A model generated the notes under the pieces. It saw nothing but the letters and a program-made list of their open reading frames with translations, did not search any database and had not been told where the DNA came from. Positions 25,391-32,165 of a stretch of DNA of 43,265 nt are shown piece by piece. Position numbers and translations under genes: made by a program. This DNA comes from Halarchaeum rubridurum (GTDB lineage Archaea > Halobacteriota > Halobacteria > Halobacteriales > Halobacteriaceae). How positions within the stretch are numbered: the stretch's first letter is position 1; each line of letters begins with the position of its first letter. Where the stretch lies: NCBI RefSeq assembly GCF_014647115.1, contig NZ_BMOO01000001.1, forward strand, positions 606,919-650,183, read 5' to 3'.

Positions 25391-25816
25391 CTACTCGTCG
25401 TCCTCGGTGGACGTCGCTTCGAGTTCCTTCTCGCCGCGATAGATGTCCGCGCCGTCCTGGACGACCTTCTCCGCGAGCACGGCGCACTTGATGCGCATCG
25501 GCGTCACCTCGACGCCGAGGAGGTCGAGCACGTCGTCGCGGTCGAGGTCGTCGATCTCGTCGAGCGTCATCCCGGGGAGCTCCTGGGAGAGCAGGCTCGC
25601 CGAGGCCTGACTGATCGCGCAGCCGTCGCCGTGGAACGCGACGTTCTCGACCGTCTCGCCGTCGTCGGCGAGCTCGACGTCGAACTCCAGTTCGTCGCCA
25701 CAGGAGGGGTTGAACCCCTCGTGGCTGAACGTCGGGTCGTCGAGTTCCCCGTGGTTCCGGGGGTTCCGGTAGTGGTCGAGAATCTGCTGTCGGTACATAT
25801 CCGAACCCATGCTCAT
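25391..25816 (-). CDS. sufU: SufU-type Fe-S cluster assembly protein
   Basis: A 141-residue IscU-fold protein of the SufU class. It has three conserved cysteines, Cys39 (NPSCGDE, with Asp41), Cys66 (GDGCAISQAS) and Cys111 (RIKCAVLAEK). In Gram-positive bacteria SufU is the zinc-dependent sulfur acceptor of SufS, and the same role is likely here because sufS lies about 1 kb away on the same strand. GTTTTTCC at 25843-25850 suits the start at 25816; an ATG at 25810 is an alternative. The acidic C-terminal tail is typical of haloarchaea. Confidence 0.92.
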   Translation of the reverse strand: MSMGSDMYRQQILDHYRNPRNHGELDDPTFSHEGFNPSCGDELEFDVELADDGETVENVAFHGDGCAISQASASLLSQELPGMTLDEIDDLDRDDVLDLLGVEVTPMRIKCAVLAEKVVQDGADIYRGEKELEATSTEDDE

Positions 25817-25976
25817 GATGCTCCCGTATACGGACGTACGGCGGAAAAACGTTCCGTCGCCGGCGCTCTCGGGCGTTCCGACGGCGCAGAACGGCGGGGG
25901 CGGGTGGACGCGGAGCGGCGGGGACGGGAGGCGAGCGCGTCACGGCCGTCGGCGTCGCGCGCCGACGACCATCGCG

Positions 25977-25982
25977 CTTTAC
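25977..25982 (+). promoter_or_regulatory. TATA-like element of the four-span membrane protein
   Basis: CTTTAC is centred about 28 bases before the ATG at 26008. Confidence 0.5.
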
Positions 25983-26007
25983 CCCGCGGGGCACGCAGGA
26001 GTCGCCC

Positions 26008-26520
26008 ATGGGCTATCGGGACCGACTCGCGCGGACGCTCCTCGACGAGTCGTGGGCGTACGGCTACACGCTCACGATCTGGGGTGCGGGTGCGTTCCTC
26101 ATCGCCGAGTTCGGCGTCCCGACGCACCTCGACGTCCTCGGCTACATCACGGGCTCGCTCGTCGGTTTCGCCGCGCTCACGTGGTACGGCTTCGGCGGCC
26201 TCCTCGTGCGCGTCGAGCGCGACAGCCGCGACGTCCGCTCGGCCGTCGAGATGGTACACCTCTTCGCCACCTTCTGCAACCTGCTCGGCGCGCTCGCCAC
26301 CATCAAACTCGCGGACGCGCTTCACGCGCCCGAGCCCGTCGTCTTCGGCGTCGTCGGCTTCGGGGCGACCGTCGGCTACAGCCTCCTGTTGGTGGTCGAG
26401 GAGTGCGTCGGCGAACACTGTCTCGACGGGGACCCGACGCGCTCGGGGACGAGCGGGAGCGGGGGCGCGGGCGCGGGCGCGAGCGATGGCGACAGCGATA
26501 GTGACGGCGAAAAGAGCTGA
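26008..26520 (+). CDS. Four-span membrane protein of unknown function
   Basis: A 170-residue protein with four hydrophobic segments, near residues 18-38, 43-66, 82-104 and 110-131. A short positively and negatively charged loop (RVERDSRDVRS) lies between spans 2 and 3. The C-terminal 35 residues are a Gly/Ser/Asp-rich tail, probably disordered. I recognise no family. It sits between sufU and a glycine-zipper membrane protein, but on the opposite strand, so no operon link is implied. Its stop abuts the stop of that convergent gene. Confidence 0.75.
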   Translation: MGYRDRLARTLLDESWAYGYTLTIWGAGAFLIAEFGVPTHLDVLGYITGSLVGFAALTWYGFGGLLVRVERDSRDVRSAVEMVHLFATFCNLLGALATIKLADALHAPEPVVFGVVGFGATVGYSLLLVVEECVGEHCLDGDPTRSGTSGSGGAGAGASDGDSDSDGEKS

Positions 26521-26730
26521 CTACTCCTCCGCGGCGCGGTCCGTGAGCTTCTCGTAGGCGCTCTTCGCGCCGGCGCTCGTCTCGCCGAGGAAGGCACCCG
26601 CGAGCGCGCCGATGGCACCGCCCGTGCTCGCCGCGTTCCGACTGACCAGACCGCCGATACCGGCACCGAGCGCCGCCCCGATAGCCGCGTACTTGGCGCG
26701 GTTGACGGCGCGCGTAATCTTGTCCTTCAC
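26521..26730 (-). CDS. Glycine-zipper small membrane protein
   Basis: A 69-residue product starting at GTG (MKDKITRAVNRAKYAAIG). Two Ala/Gly-rich segments follow (AAIGAALGAGIGGLVS and GGAIGALAGAFLG), a glycine-zipper pattern seen in small membrane proteins. An ATG at 26757 would add nine residues, but it lies inside the TTTATG element at 26755-26760. That element is centred about 27 bases before the GTG at 26730, so the GTG is the likely leaderless start. Function unknown. Confidence 0.7.
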   Translation of the reverse strand: MKDKITRAVNRAKYAAIGAALGAGIGGLVSRNAASTGGAIGALAGAFLGETSAGAKSAYEKLTDRAAEE

Positions 26731-26754
26731 GTCACGACGTAATCCGCGCGGAGG

Positions 26755-26760
26755 CATAAA
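26755..26760 (-). promoter_or_regulatory. TATA box overlapping a false ATG start
   Basis: TTTATG on the minus strand is centred about 27 bases before the GTG at 26730. It contains the upstream in-frame ATG at 26757, which would therefore not be transcribed. Confidence 0.55.
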
Positions 26761-26802
26761 GGTCGGGGTCGCGCGGGGTCGACGGAGCGGCCCACGGCCG
26801 GC

Positions 26803-28050
26803 TCAGTGGAAGATATCGATGGCCCCCTCGACGCCCTCGATTAGCGTATCGACCTCCTCGCGGGTGTTGTAGAGGTAGAAGGAGGCGCGGATGCTCGCGG
26901 GGACGCCGAGGGTGTCGTGGAGCGGCTGGGTGCAGTGGTCGCCGGCGCGGACGGCGACGCCGTAGTCGTTGAGGATGCTGGAGAGGTCGTGGGCGTGGAT
27001 GCCCTCGACGTTGAACGCGACGAGGCCGCCGCGTTCGTCCTTCGGCGGGCCGTAAATCTCGACGCCGTCGAGTTTCGAGAGTTCGTCGTAGGCGTACGCG
27101 GTGACGTACTCCTCGTGGGCGTTGATGCGCTCCAGACCGACGTCGTCGACGTAGTCGGCGGCCTCGGCGAACGCGATGCCCTCGGAGATGCTCGGGGTGC
27201 CCGCCTCGAACTTCCACGGGAGGTCGTTCCACGTCGCGTCGTCGTAGGTGACCTTCTTGATCATCTCGCCCCCGTAGAGGTAGGGGTCCATCGCTTCGAG
27301 GAGGTGTCGCTTGCCGTAGAGCGCGCCGATGCCCGTCGGGCCCGCCATCTTGTGCCCGCTGAAGGCGTAGAAGTCCGCGTCGATGGCCTCGACGTCGACC
27401 GGGCGGTTCGGGACGGCCTGTGCGCCGTCGACGAAGATGAGCGCGTCCTGCTCGTGGGCCATGTCGGCGAGTTCGCTCACGGGGTTGACCGTCCCGAGGA
27501 CGTTCGAGGCGTGAACGACGGAGACCATCGCGGTGTCGTCGTCGATGAGGTCGCCCGCGGCGTTCATGTCGAGCGTACCGTCCTCGGTGATGGGGACGTA
27601 CTCGACCGTCGCGCCCGTCTTCTTCGCTATCTGCTGCCAGGTGACGAGCGAGGCGTGGTGCTCCATCTCGGTGAGGACGACCGTGTCGCCCTCGCCGAGT
27701 TCGTTCAGCCCCCACGCGTAGGCGACGAGGTTGAACGCCTCCGTCGTGTTCTTCGTGAAGACTATCTCCTCGCGTTCGCCCGACGCGCCGACGAACTCGG
27801 CGATCCGGTCGTGGGCCTCCTCGTAGGCGATGGAGGCCTCCTGGCTCAGCTGGTGGATGCCCCGGTGAACGTTCGAGTTGTACTCGTAGTAGTACTCCGT
27901 GATGGCGTCGACGACCCGGGTCGGCGTCTGGGTCGTCGCGGCGTTGTCGAAGTAGACGAGCGGCACGCCGTCGGCGACCTCGCGCTCCAGGATCGGGAAG
28001 TCCGCGCGGAGCGCCTCGACGTCGAGCGGGCTCTGTTCCTGCGTCCCCAT
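26803..28050 (-). CDS. sufS: SufS-type cysteine desulfurase
   Basis: A 415-residue PLP enzyme (group II desulfurase) that removes sulfur from cysteine for Fe-S assembly (EC 2.8.1.7). The N-terminus has the SufS signature YFDNAATTQTP. His130-His131 lie in EMEHHAS, the PLP-binding Lys234 in SGHKMAGPTG, and the persulfide-forming Cys373 in RAGDHCTQPLH. Length is normal. The partner SufU lies downstream on the same strand, separated by two small membrane-protein genes. The promoter is not obvious. A 206-base gap before the DUF424 gene shows no further features. Confidence 0.95.
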   Translation of the reverse strand: MGTQEQSPLDVEALRADFPILEREVADGVPLVYFDNAATTQTPTRVVDAITEYYYEYNSNVHRGIHQLSQEASIAYEEAHDRIAEFVGASGEREEIVFTKNTTEAFNLVAYAWGLNELGEGDTVVLTEMEHHASLVTWQQIAKKTGATVEYVPITEDGTLDMNAAGDLIDDDTAMVSVVHASNVLGTVNPVSELADMAHEQDALIFVDGAQAVPNRPVDVEAIDADFYAFSGHKMAGPTGIGALYGKRHLLEAMDPYLYGGEMIKKVTYDDATWNDLPWKFEAGTPSISEGIAFAEAADYVDDVGLERINAHEEYVTAYAYDELSKLDGVEIYGPPKDERGGLVAFNVEGIHAHDLSSILNDYGVAVRAGDHCTQPLHDTLGVPASIRASFYLYNTREEVDTLIEGVEGAIDIFH

Positions 28051-28256
28051 ATTGGGTGTGCGTAGCGCGTGAGAACGTTTGGTAGCTTCGGAAGCGCGAG
28101 CGGTTGCCGTCGTCGACGACGAGGCGGACGGGGGGACGCGGTCGGTGGGGTGAGAACGCGATGTCGGTGCGTCCCGTGGTGGACGCGACGTCGACGGCGT
28201 CGCGGGAGGGTGAGGGCGGTGGGCGCGTCGGGCGGTGAGCGCGTCGCCCCGCGGGC

Positions 28257-28559
28257 CTACATCCGGAGGTACTGAGCGTGCGGGACGCCGCCGAGGTCGA
28301 CGACGGTGGCCTCGTCGACGTAGCCGGCGTCGACCGCGGTCGTGACGGCGACGTCGCCGACGAGGTTCGCGACGCTCGCGCGCCCGAGGCTCTCCGCGAG
28401 CGCGTCCGCGTCCGTCTCGCTGTCGGCGTCGCCGTAGAAGGACGGCTCGACGGTGACGGAGACGGTGCCGTTGTCGTACGTCTCGCCGACGATGTCGGCG
28501 TCGGCGGCGGCGACGAGGAGCCCGCGGTCGGTGCGGCGCTCGGTCACGCGGACGCTCAT
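28257..28559 (-). CDS. DUF424 family protein
   Basis: A 100-residue archaeal protein of the DUF424 family: an N-terminal MSVRVTERRTDRGLLVAAAD strand region, a central SFYGD segment, and an ending VVDLGGVPHAQYLRM. DUF424 members are small, conserved in archaea and of unknown function; a link to translation has been suggested by genome context. The ATG overlaps the TGA of the TPR gene by 4 bases, so it is translated from that message. Many more codons are open upstream in the same frame but lie within the TPR gene. Confidence 0.88.
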   Translation of the reverse strand: MSVRVTERRTDRGLLVAAADADIVGETYDNGTVSVTVEPSFYGDADSETDADALAESLGRASVANLVGDVAVTTAVDAGYVDEATVVDLGGVPHAQYLRM

Positions 28560-29314
28560 TCGCGCTGGCGCTCCCCGTCCACGAGGCGCTCCTCCTGACG
28601 CTCGCGTATCTCCTCCGCGTGCTCGACGACGTCCGTGGCCTCCTCCTCGCGCCCGAGCTCGTCGAGAGCGCGCGCCTTCTCCTCGTAGACGTCCGCCTGC
28701 TTGAACCCGAGGCGAATCGCGTTGTCGAGGGCGTCGAGCGCCTGCTCGTGGCGGCCCTGCTCGTTCTCCATGAAGCCGAGGTTGTACCAGCCGTGCGGGA
28801 GGCGCTTGTCCTTGCGGACGGCGTCCTCCGCGTGCTGATAGGCCTCCTCGGTCTTCCCGTACTCCCAGAGGGCGTACGCGAGGTTCGTCTGCGCCTCGGC
28901 GGCGAACGGGCCGTCGTCGTCGACGTGGAGCGCCTCCTGGTGGGCGCTCGCGGCCGCGTCCCACTCCTCGAGTTCGGCGTGCGCGACGCCCTTGTTCACG
29001 CGGGCCTCCTGCTCGTCCGTCTCGTCGTCGGCGAAGCGGGCGGCGCGCTCGAAGGCGTCGACGGCCTCCTCGAAGCGGTTGATGCCCATGTAGCTCAGCC
29101 CGACGTCGATGAGCGCGTCGGCGTCGACGCGGTCCGCGGCGATGTTCGCGTCGTCGAGCAGGTCGACGAGGACGCGGTCGTCGACGGGGTCGACTTCGGT
29201 CGGGTCGACGTCGAGTTCGGGCGGGTCGAGGTCGAACCCCTCGTAGGGGTCCTCGAAGCCCTGCCCCTCGGAGAAGCGGTGGTCCGCGCCCTCGCGTGGC
29301 TCGCGGTCGGTCAT
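28556..29314 (-). CDS. TPR-repeat protein
   Basis: A 252-residue protein with an acidic N-terminal tail of about 60 residues, then four to five tetratricopeptide repeats (for example ALIDVGLSYMGINRFEEAVD, VNKGVAHAELEEWDAAAS and GWYNLGFMENEQGRHEQAL). TPRs form a superhelical scaffold for protein partners. It is the first gene of a two-gene operon with DUF424 (ATGA overlap). Its promoter, CTTAAC at 29338-29343, is shared with divergent thpR. Confidence 0.9.
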   Translation of the reverse strand: MTDREPREGADHRFSEGQGFEDPYEGFDLDPPELDVDPTEVDPVDDRVLVDLLDDANIAADRVDADALIDVGLSYMGINRFEEAVDAFERAARFADDETDEQEARVNKGVAHAELEEWDAAASAHQEALHVDDDGPFAAEAQTNLAYALWEYGKTEEAYQHAEDAVRKDKRLPHGWYNLGFMENEQGRHEQALDALDNAIRLGFKQADVYEEKARALDELGREEEATDVVEHAEEIRERQEERLVDGERQRE

Positions 29315-29337
29315 GGACTCGTTTGGCGGCCCGCGGG

Positions 29338-29343
29338 GTTAAG
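29338..29343. promoter_or_regulatory. Shared bidirectional TATA element
   Basis: The sequence GGTTAAGG (29337-29344) has a palindromic TTAA core. It is centred 27 bases from the TPR-gene ATG (29314, minus strand) and 27 bases from the thpR ATG (29368, plus strand). The intergenic region is only 53 bases. Confidence 0.6.
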
Positions 29344-29367
29344 GGCTACGCCGTCCGTTCTCAGAGC

Positions 29368-29928
29368 ATGCGGCTGTTCGTCAGCGTCGACCTCCCCGAG
29401 TCGCTCGTCGAGTCAGTGCGGGCGCTCCAGGCCGAGTTCGCGGACGCGGACGGCCTCGACTTCGTCGACCCGGCGCAGGCCCACGTCACGCTGAAGTTCC
29501 TCGGGGAGGTCGAGGAGTCGGCGTACGCGGAGACGGCGGGAGCGGTCGAGCGCGCCGTCGAGCGCTCGCGGGTCGGGCCGTTCGACGCGGCGTTCGGCGG
29601 GCTCGGCGTCTTCCCGAGCCTCGACTACGTCAGCGTGCTGTGGCTCGGTATTGGTTCGGGAGCGGTCGAGCTCGCGGCGCTCCACGAGGCCGTCGAACGC
29701 GAGTGCGTGGCCGCGGGCTTCGACCCCGCGGGGAACGAGTTCACGCCGCACGTCACGCTCGCGCGGATGAAACACGGCGGCGGGAAGGAACTGGTGCAGC
29801 GTCTCGTCCGGGAGCGCGACCCCGACGTCGGGACGGCGCGCGTCACCGACGTGCGGTTGACGGAGAGTACGCTGACGCACGAGGGACCCGAGTACGAGAC
29901 GCGCGAGCGCTTCGCGCTCGGGAAGTGA
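29368..29928 (+). CDS. thpR: RNA 2',3'-cyclic phosphodiesterase (2'-5' RNA ligase family)
   Basis: A 186-residue two-histidine phosphoesterase. The paired HxTx motifs are HVTL at 39-42 and HVTL at 128-131. ThpR hydrolyses 2',3'-cyclic phosphate ends to 2'-phosphates and can ligate tRNA halves in vitro. Haloarchaea process intron-containing tRNAs through cyclic-phosphate ends, so RNA repair is a reasonable role. Length matches the family, and the start is the conserved MRLFVSVDLP. It has the divergent TATA element 27 bases upstream. Confidence 0.94.
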   Translation: MRLFVSVDLPESLVESVRALQAEFADADGLDFVDPAQAHVTLKFLGEVEESAYAETAGAVERAVERSRVGPFDAAFGGLGVFPSLDYVSVLWLGIGSGAVELAALHEAVERECVAAGFDPAGNEFTPHVTLARMKHGGGKELVQRLVRERDPDVGTARVTDVRLTESTLTHEGPEYETRERFALGK

Positions 29929-29943
29929 GGGTGCGGAGGTGGG

Positions 29944-30381
29944 TTACTCGTCGTCCTCGATTTCGCCGAGGTTCCCCTCGCGCCAGTGCTCGAGGGTCTC
30001 CTCCAAGGCGGCGGCGCAGGACTCGACGTCCGTCATCGTCAGGCCGTCGGTCGTGAGGAACACGCCCTCGCGGTCGGTGGTGACGCGGAGGAGGTAGCCG
30101 TTGCTGAACGCGCGGATCGTGTAGTCGTACTCGCCGAGTTCGCTCCCCTCGTAGGCGTCCTGGGTGAGCTGGAAGGACTGCCACTCCGCGCCGATGAACG
30201 CGGAGAGGTCGGCGTCGCGTTCGAGGTCCGAGCGGAGGTAGACCTGCTCGTAGTCGGTGTGCGTGAAGTACGTCACGGAGCGGAGGCTGTCGCCGAGCGC
30301 GGTGCGGGCGATGATGCGCAGGCGTTCGCGGGCCTCGTCGGAAAGCAGGTCGTGCTCCAGTTCGGCGTCTTCGTTGGCCAT
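29944..30381 (-). CDS. Conserved haloarchaeal protein of unknown function
   Basis: A 145-residue acidic soluble protein. Features visible are VTYFTHTDYEQVYLRSDL, then YDYTIRAFSNGYLLRVTTDREGVFLTTDG, which reads like an alternating alpha/beta domain of the roadblock/profilin kind. I recall similar haloarchaeal DUF proteins but cannot name the family with certainty. It has GTTAAGGG centred 27 bases before the ATG. It converges with thpR and diverges from the rpl39e operon. Confidence 0.75.
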   Translation of the reverse strand: MANEDAELEHDLLSDEARERLRIIARTALGDSLRSVTYFTHTDYEQVYLRSDLERDADLSAFIGAEWQSFQLTQDAYEGSELGEYDYTIRAFSNGYLLRVTTDREGVFLTTDGLTMTDVESCAAALEETLEHWREGNLGEIEDDE

Positions 30382-30403
30382 AGTGGGGGTGTCCGCGCAC
30401 AGG

Positions 30404-30411
30404 CCCTTAAC
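30404..30411 (-). promoter_or_regulatory. TATA box of the 145-aa unknown gene
   Basis: GTTAAGGG on the minus strand is centred about 27 bases before the ATG at 30381. Confidence 0.5.
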
Positions 30412-30450
30412 TGGTCGGGCGGCGGCGCGTAGCGGATCGAGAAGAACAAC

Positions 30451-30458
30451 GTTTTAAG
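30451..30458 (+). promoter_or_regulatory. Promoter of the rpl39e-rpl31e-tif6 operon
   Basis: GTTTTAAG is centred about 30 bases before the rpl39e ATG. It is preceded by an A-rich stretch (GAGAAGAACAAC), the usual position of a BRE. Confidence 0.6.
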
Positions 30459-30484
30459 TTCGGCGGCGAAACGTTCGTACCACT

Positions 30485-30637
30485 ATGGGCAAGAAGTCCA
30501 AGGCCAAGAAAAAGCGGCTGGCGAAGCTGGAGCGCCAGAACAGCCGCGTCCCGGCGTGGGTCATGATGAAGACGGACCGCGACGTGCAGCGAAACCCCAA
30601 GCGCCGCCACTGGCGGCGTAGCGACACGGACGAATAA
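30485..30637 (+). CDS. rpl39e: 50S ribosomal protein L39e
   Basis: The 50-residue, strongly basic L39e ([18 protein letters not shown] and an Arg-rich end [15 protein letters not shown]), a component of the exit tunnel of archaeal and eukaryotic ribosomes. Its basicity contrasts with the acidic neighbours, as expected for an rRNA-buried protein. It opens the operon. Its TAA overlaps the rpl31e ATG by one base (TAATG), giving tight translational coupling. Confidence 0.97.
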   Translation: MGKKSKAKKKRLAKLERQNSRVPAWVMMKTDRDVQRNPKRRHWRRSDTDE

Positions 30638-30918
30638 TGAGCGCCAGCGACTTCGAGGAGCGCATCGTCACCGTCCCGCTGCGCGACCTGCAGGCCGTCG
30701 CCAAGCACAAGCGAGCCGGGAAGGCCGCGACGCTCGTCCGCGAGCACCTCGCCAAGCACTTCGCCGTCGAGACCGAGGAGGTCCGCCTCGACCCCTCCAT
30801 CAACGAGTCCATCTGGTCCCGCTCGAACAAGAACCCGCCGCGGAAGCTTCGCGTGCGTGCCGCCCGCTTCGAGGAGGAGGGCGAGACGGTCGTCGAGGCC
30901 GAGCACGCAGACGAGTAA
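30637..30918 (+). CDS. rpl31e: 50S ribosomal protein L31e
   Basis: A 93-residue L31e protein near the tunnel exit of the large subunit. Typical segments are [36 protein letters not shown] and the [19 protein letters not shown] tail. The start overlaps the rpl39e stop by one base. The next gene begins 7 bases after its stop. Confidence 0.97.
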   Translation: MSASDFEERIVTVPLRDLQAVAKHKRAGKAATLVREHLAKHFAVETEEVRLDPSINESIWSRSNKNPPRKLRVRAARFEEEGETVVEAEHADE

Positions 30919-30925
30919 CTCCACC

Positions 30926-31588
30926 TTGCTCCGCGCTTCGTTCTCCGGGTCACCGTACGTCGGCGTGTTCGCCCGCGCGACCGACGGTTGCGTCCTCGTC
31001 CGGCCGGACCTCGACGACGACCTCGTCGAGTCGGTCGCGGACGAACTCGAAGTGCCCGCCGTCCCCACCCGGGTCGGCGGGTCGAGCACCGTCGGATCGC
31101 TCGCCACCGGCAACGCCTCGGGGGTCCTCGTCAGCGGTCGCGTCCGCGACCGGGAGCGCGAGCACATCGCCGAGGCGACCGACCTCCCCGTCGGGGCGCT
31201 CCCCGGCCGGGTCAACGCCGCCGGCAACGTCGTCCTCGCAAACGACCAGGGGGCGTACGTCCACCCGGACCTCGACCGCGAGGCCGTCCAGGTCGTGCGT
31301 GACACCCTCGACGTGCCCGTGACGCGCGGGCGCATCGCGGACGTCGAGACCGTCGGGACGGCCGCCGTGGCGACGAACGACGGCGTCCTCTGTCACCCGA
31401 AGACGACGGACGACGAACTGGACCGGCTGGAGGACGTCCTCGGCGTCCCCGCCGACATCGGCACCATCAACTACGGCGCGCCGCTCGTCGGCTCCGGCCT
31501 CGTCGCCAACTCGCACGGCTACGTGGTCGGCGAGGACACGACCGGCCCCGAACTCGGCCGGATCGAGGACGCCCTCGGCTATATCTGA
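30926..31588 (+). CDS. tif6: Translation initiation factor aIF6
   Basis: A 220-residue anti-association factor that binds the 50S subunit and blocks premature joining. The pseudo-fivefold repeats are visible as recurring glycine-containing segments ([57 protein letters not shown]). The only start codon between the rpl31e stop and the conserved [14 protein letters not shown] is TTG at 30926, a rare start. It must be read by coupling from rpl31e, since no Shine-Dalgarno sequence is evident. Confidence 0.94.
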   Translation: MLRASFSGSPYVGVFARATDGCVLVRPDLDDDLVESVADELEVPAVPTRVGGSSTVGSLATGNASGVLVSGRVRDREREHIAEATDLPVGALPGRVNAAGNVVLANDQGAYVHPDLDREAVQVVRDTLDVPVTRGRIADVETVGTAAVATNDGVLCHPKTTDDELDRLEDVLGVPADIGTINYGAPLVGSGLVANSHGYVVGEDTTGPELGRIEDALGYI

Positions 31589-31629
31589 GACTTCTCTCGC
31601 GCCGCCACGCCCCGCTCACCGGTCGCCGG

Positions 31630-31643
31630 GACGCCGGGGCGTC
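31630..31643 (+). other. Small GC-rich palindrome after tif6
   Basis: GACGCC and GGCGTC form a 6-base stem with a two-base centre. They lie between the tif6 stop and a CTAAGATAC promoter-like sequence (31656-31664) before pfdA. It could end the upstream operon. Confidence 0.3.
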
Positions 31644-31691
31644 GGGCGCGACATCCTAAGATACTTCCCGCTCGCGGCCCCCCATCCACGC

Positions 31692-32159
31692 ATGAGTCTC
31701 GGAGGCGGCGGTGGCGGTCGACAGCAGCTACAGGAACTCTCCCAGCAGATTCAGGCCCTCGAAGAGGAGCAGGCCGAACTCGAAGACGAAGTCGAGAGCC
31801 TGCAGGAGGAGAAGCGCGAGGCCGACGAGGCCATCGAGGCCCTGAACACCATCGAGACGGGCTCGACGGTGCAGGTGCCGGTCGGCGGCGGCGCGTACGT
31901 CCGCGCGGAAGTCGAGGACATCGACGAGGTCATCGTCGACCTCGGGGCCGACTACTCGGCCGAGCGCACCCGGGAGGGTGCCATCGAGAGCCTGGAGACG
32001 AAAAAGGAGACGCTCGACGAGCGCATCGAGGACGTCCGCGAGGAGATCGCGGAGGTCGAAGAGGAGAGCGCGCAGCTCGAACAGCAGGCCCAGCAGGCCC
32101 AACAGCAGATGATGCAACAGCAGATGCAGCAGGCCCAGGGGCAGGGCGACGACGAGTAA
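31692..32159 (+). CDS. pfdA: Prefoldin subunit alpha
   Basis: A 155-residue chaperone subunit. Two long coiled coils (about residues 10-50 and 95-140) flank a central beta-hairpin region containing STVQVPVGGGAYVRAEV. This is the prefoldin alpha plan, in which six coiled-coil arms deliver unfolded proteins to the thermosome. The start MSLGGGGGGRQQL includes a short Gly tract and the C-terminus is Gln/Met-rich. ftsY starts 6 bases after its stop, so the pair is an operon. Confidence 0.95.
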   Translation: MSLGGGGGGRQQLQELSQQIQALEEEQAELEDEVESLQEEKREADEAIEALNTIETGSTVQVPVGGGAYVRAEVEDIDEVIVDLGADYSAERTREGAIESLETKKETLDERIEDVREEIAEVEEESAQLEQQAQQAQQQMMQQQMQQAQGQGDDE

Positions 32160-32165
32160 CCCCCC

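Noticed and set aside
28051-28275. Short plus-strand frame between sufS and DUF424
   Set aside because: Arg/Gly-rich, no promoter, and no recognisable family. The 206-base gap appears non-coding.
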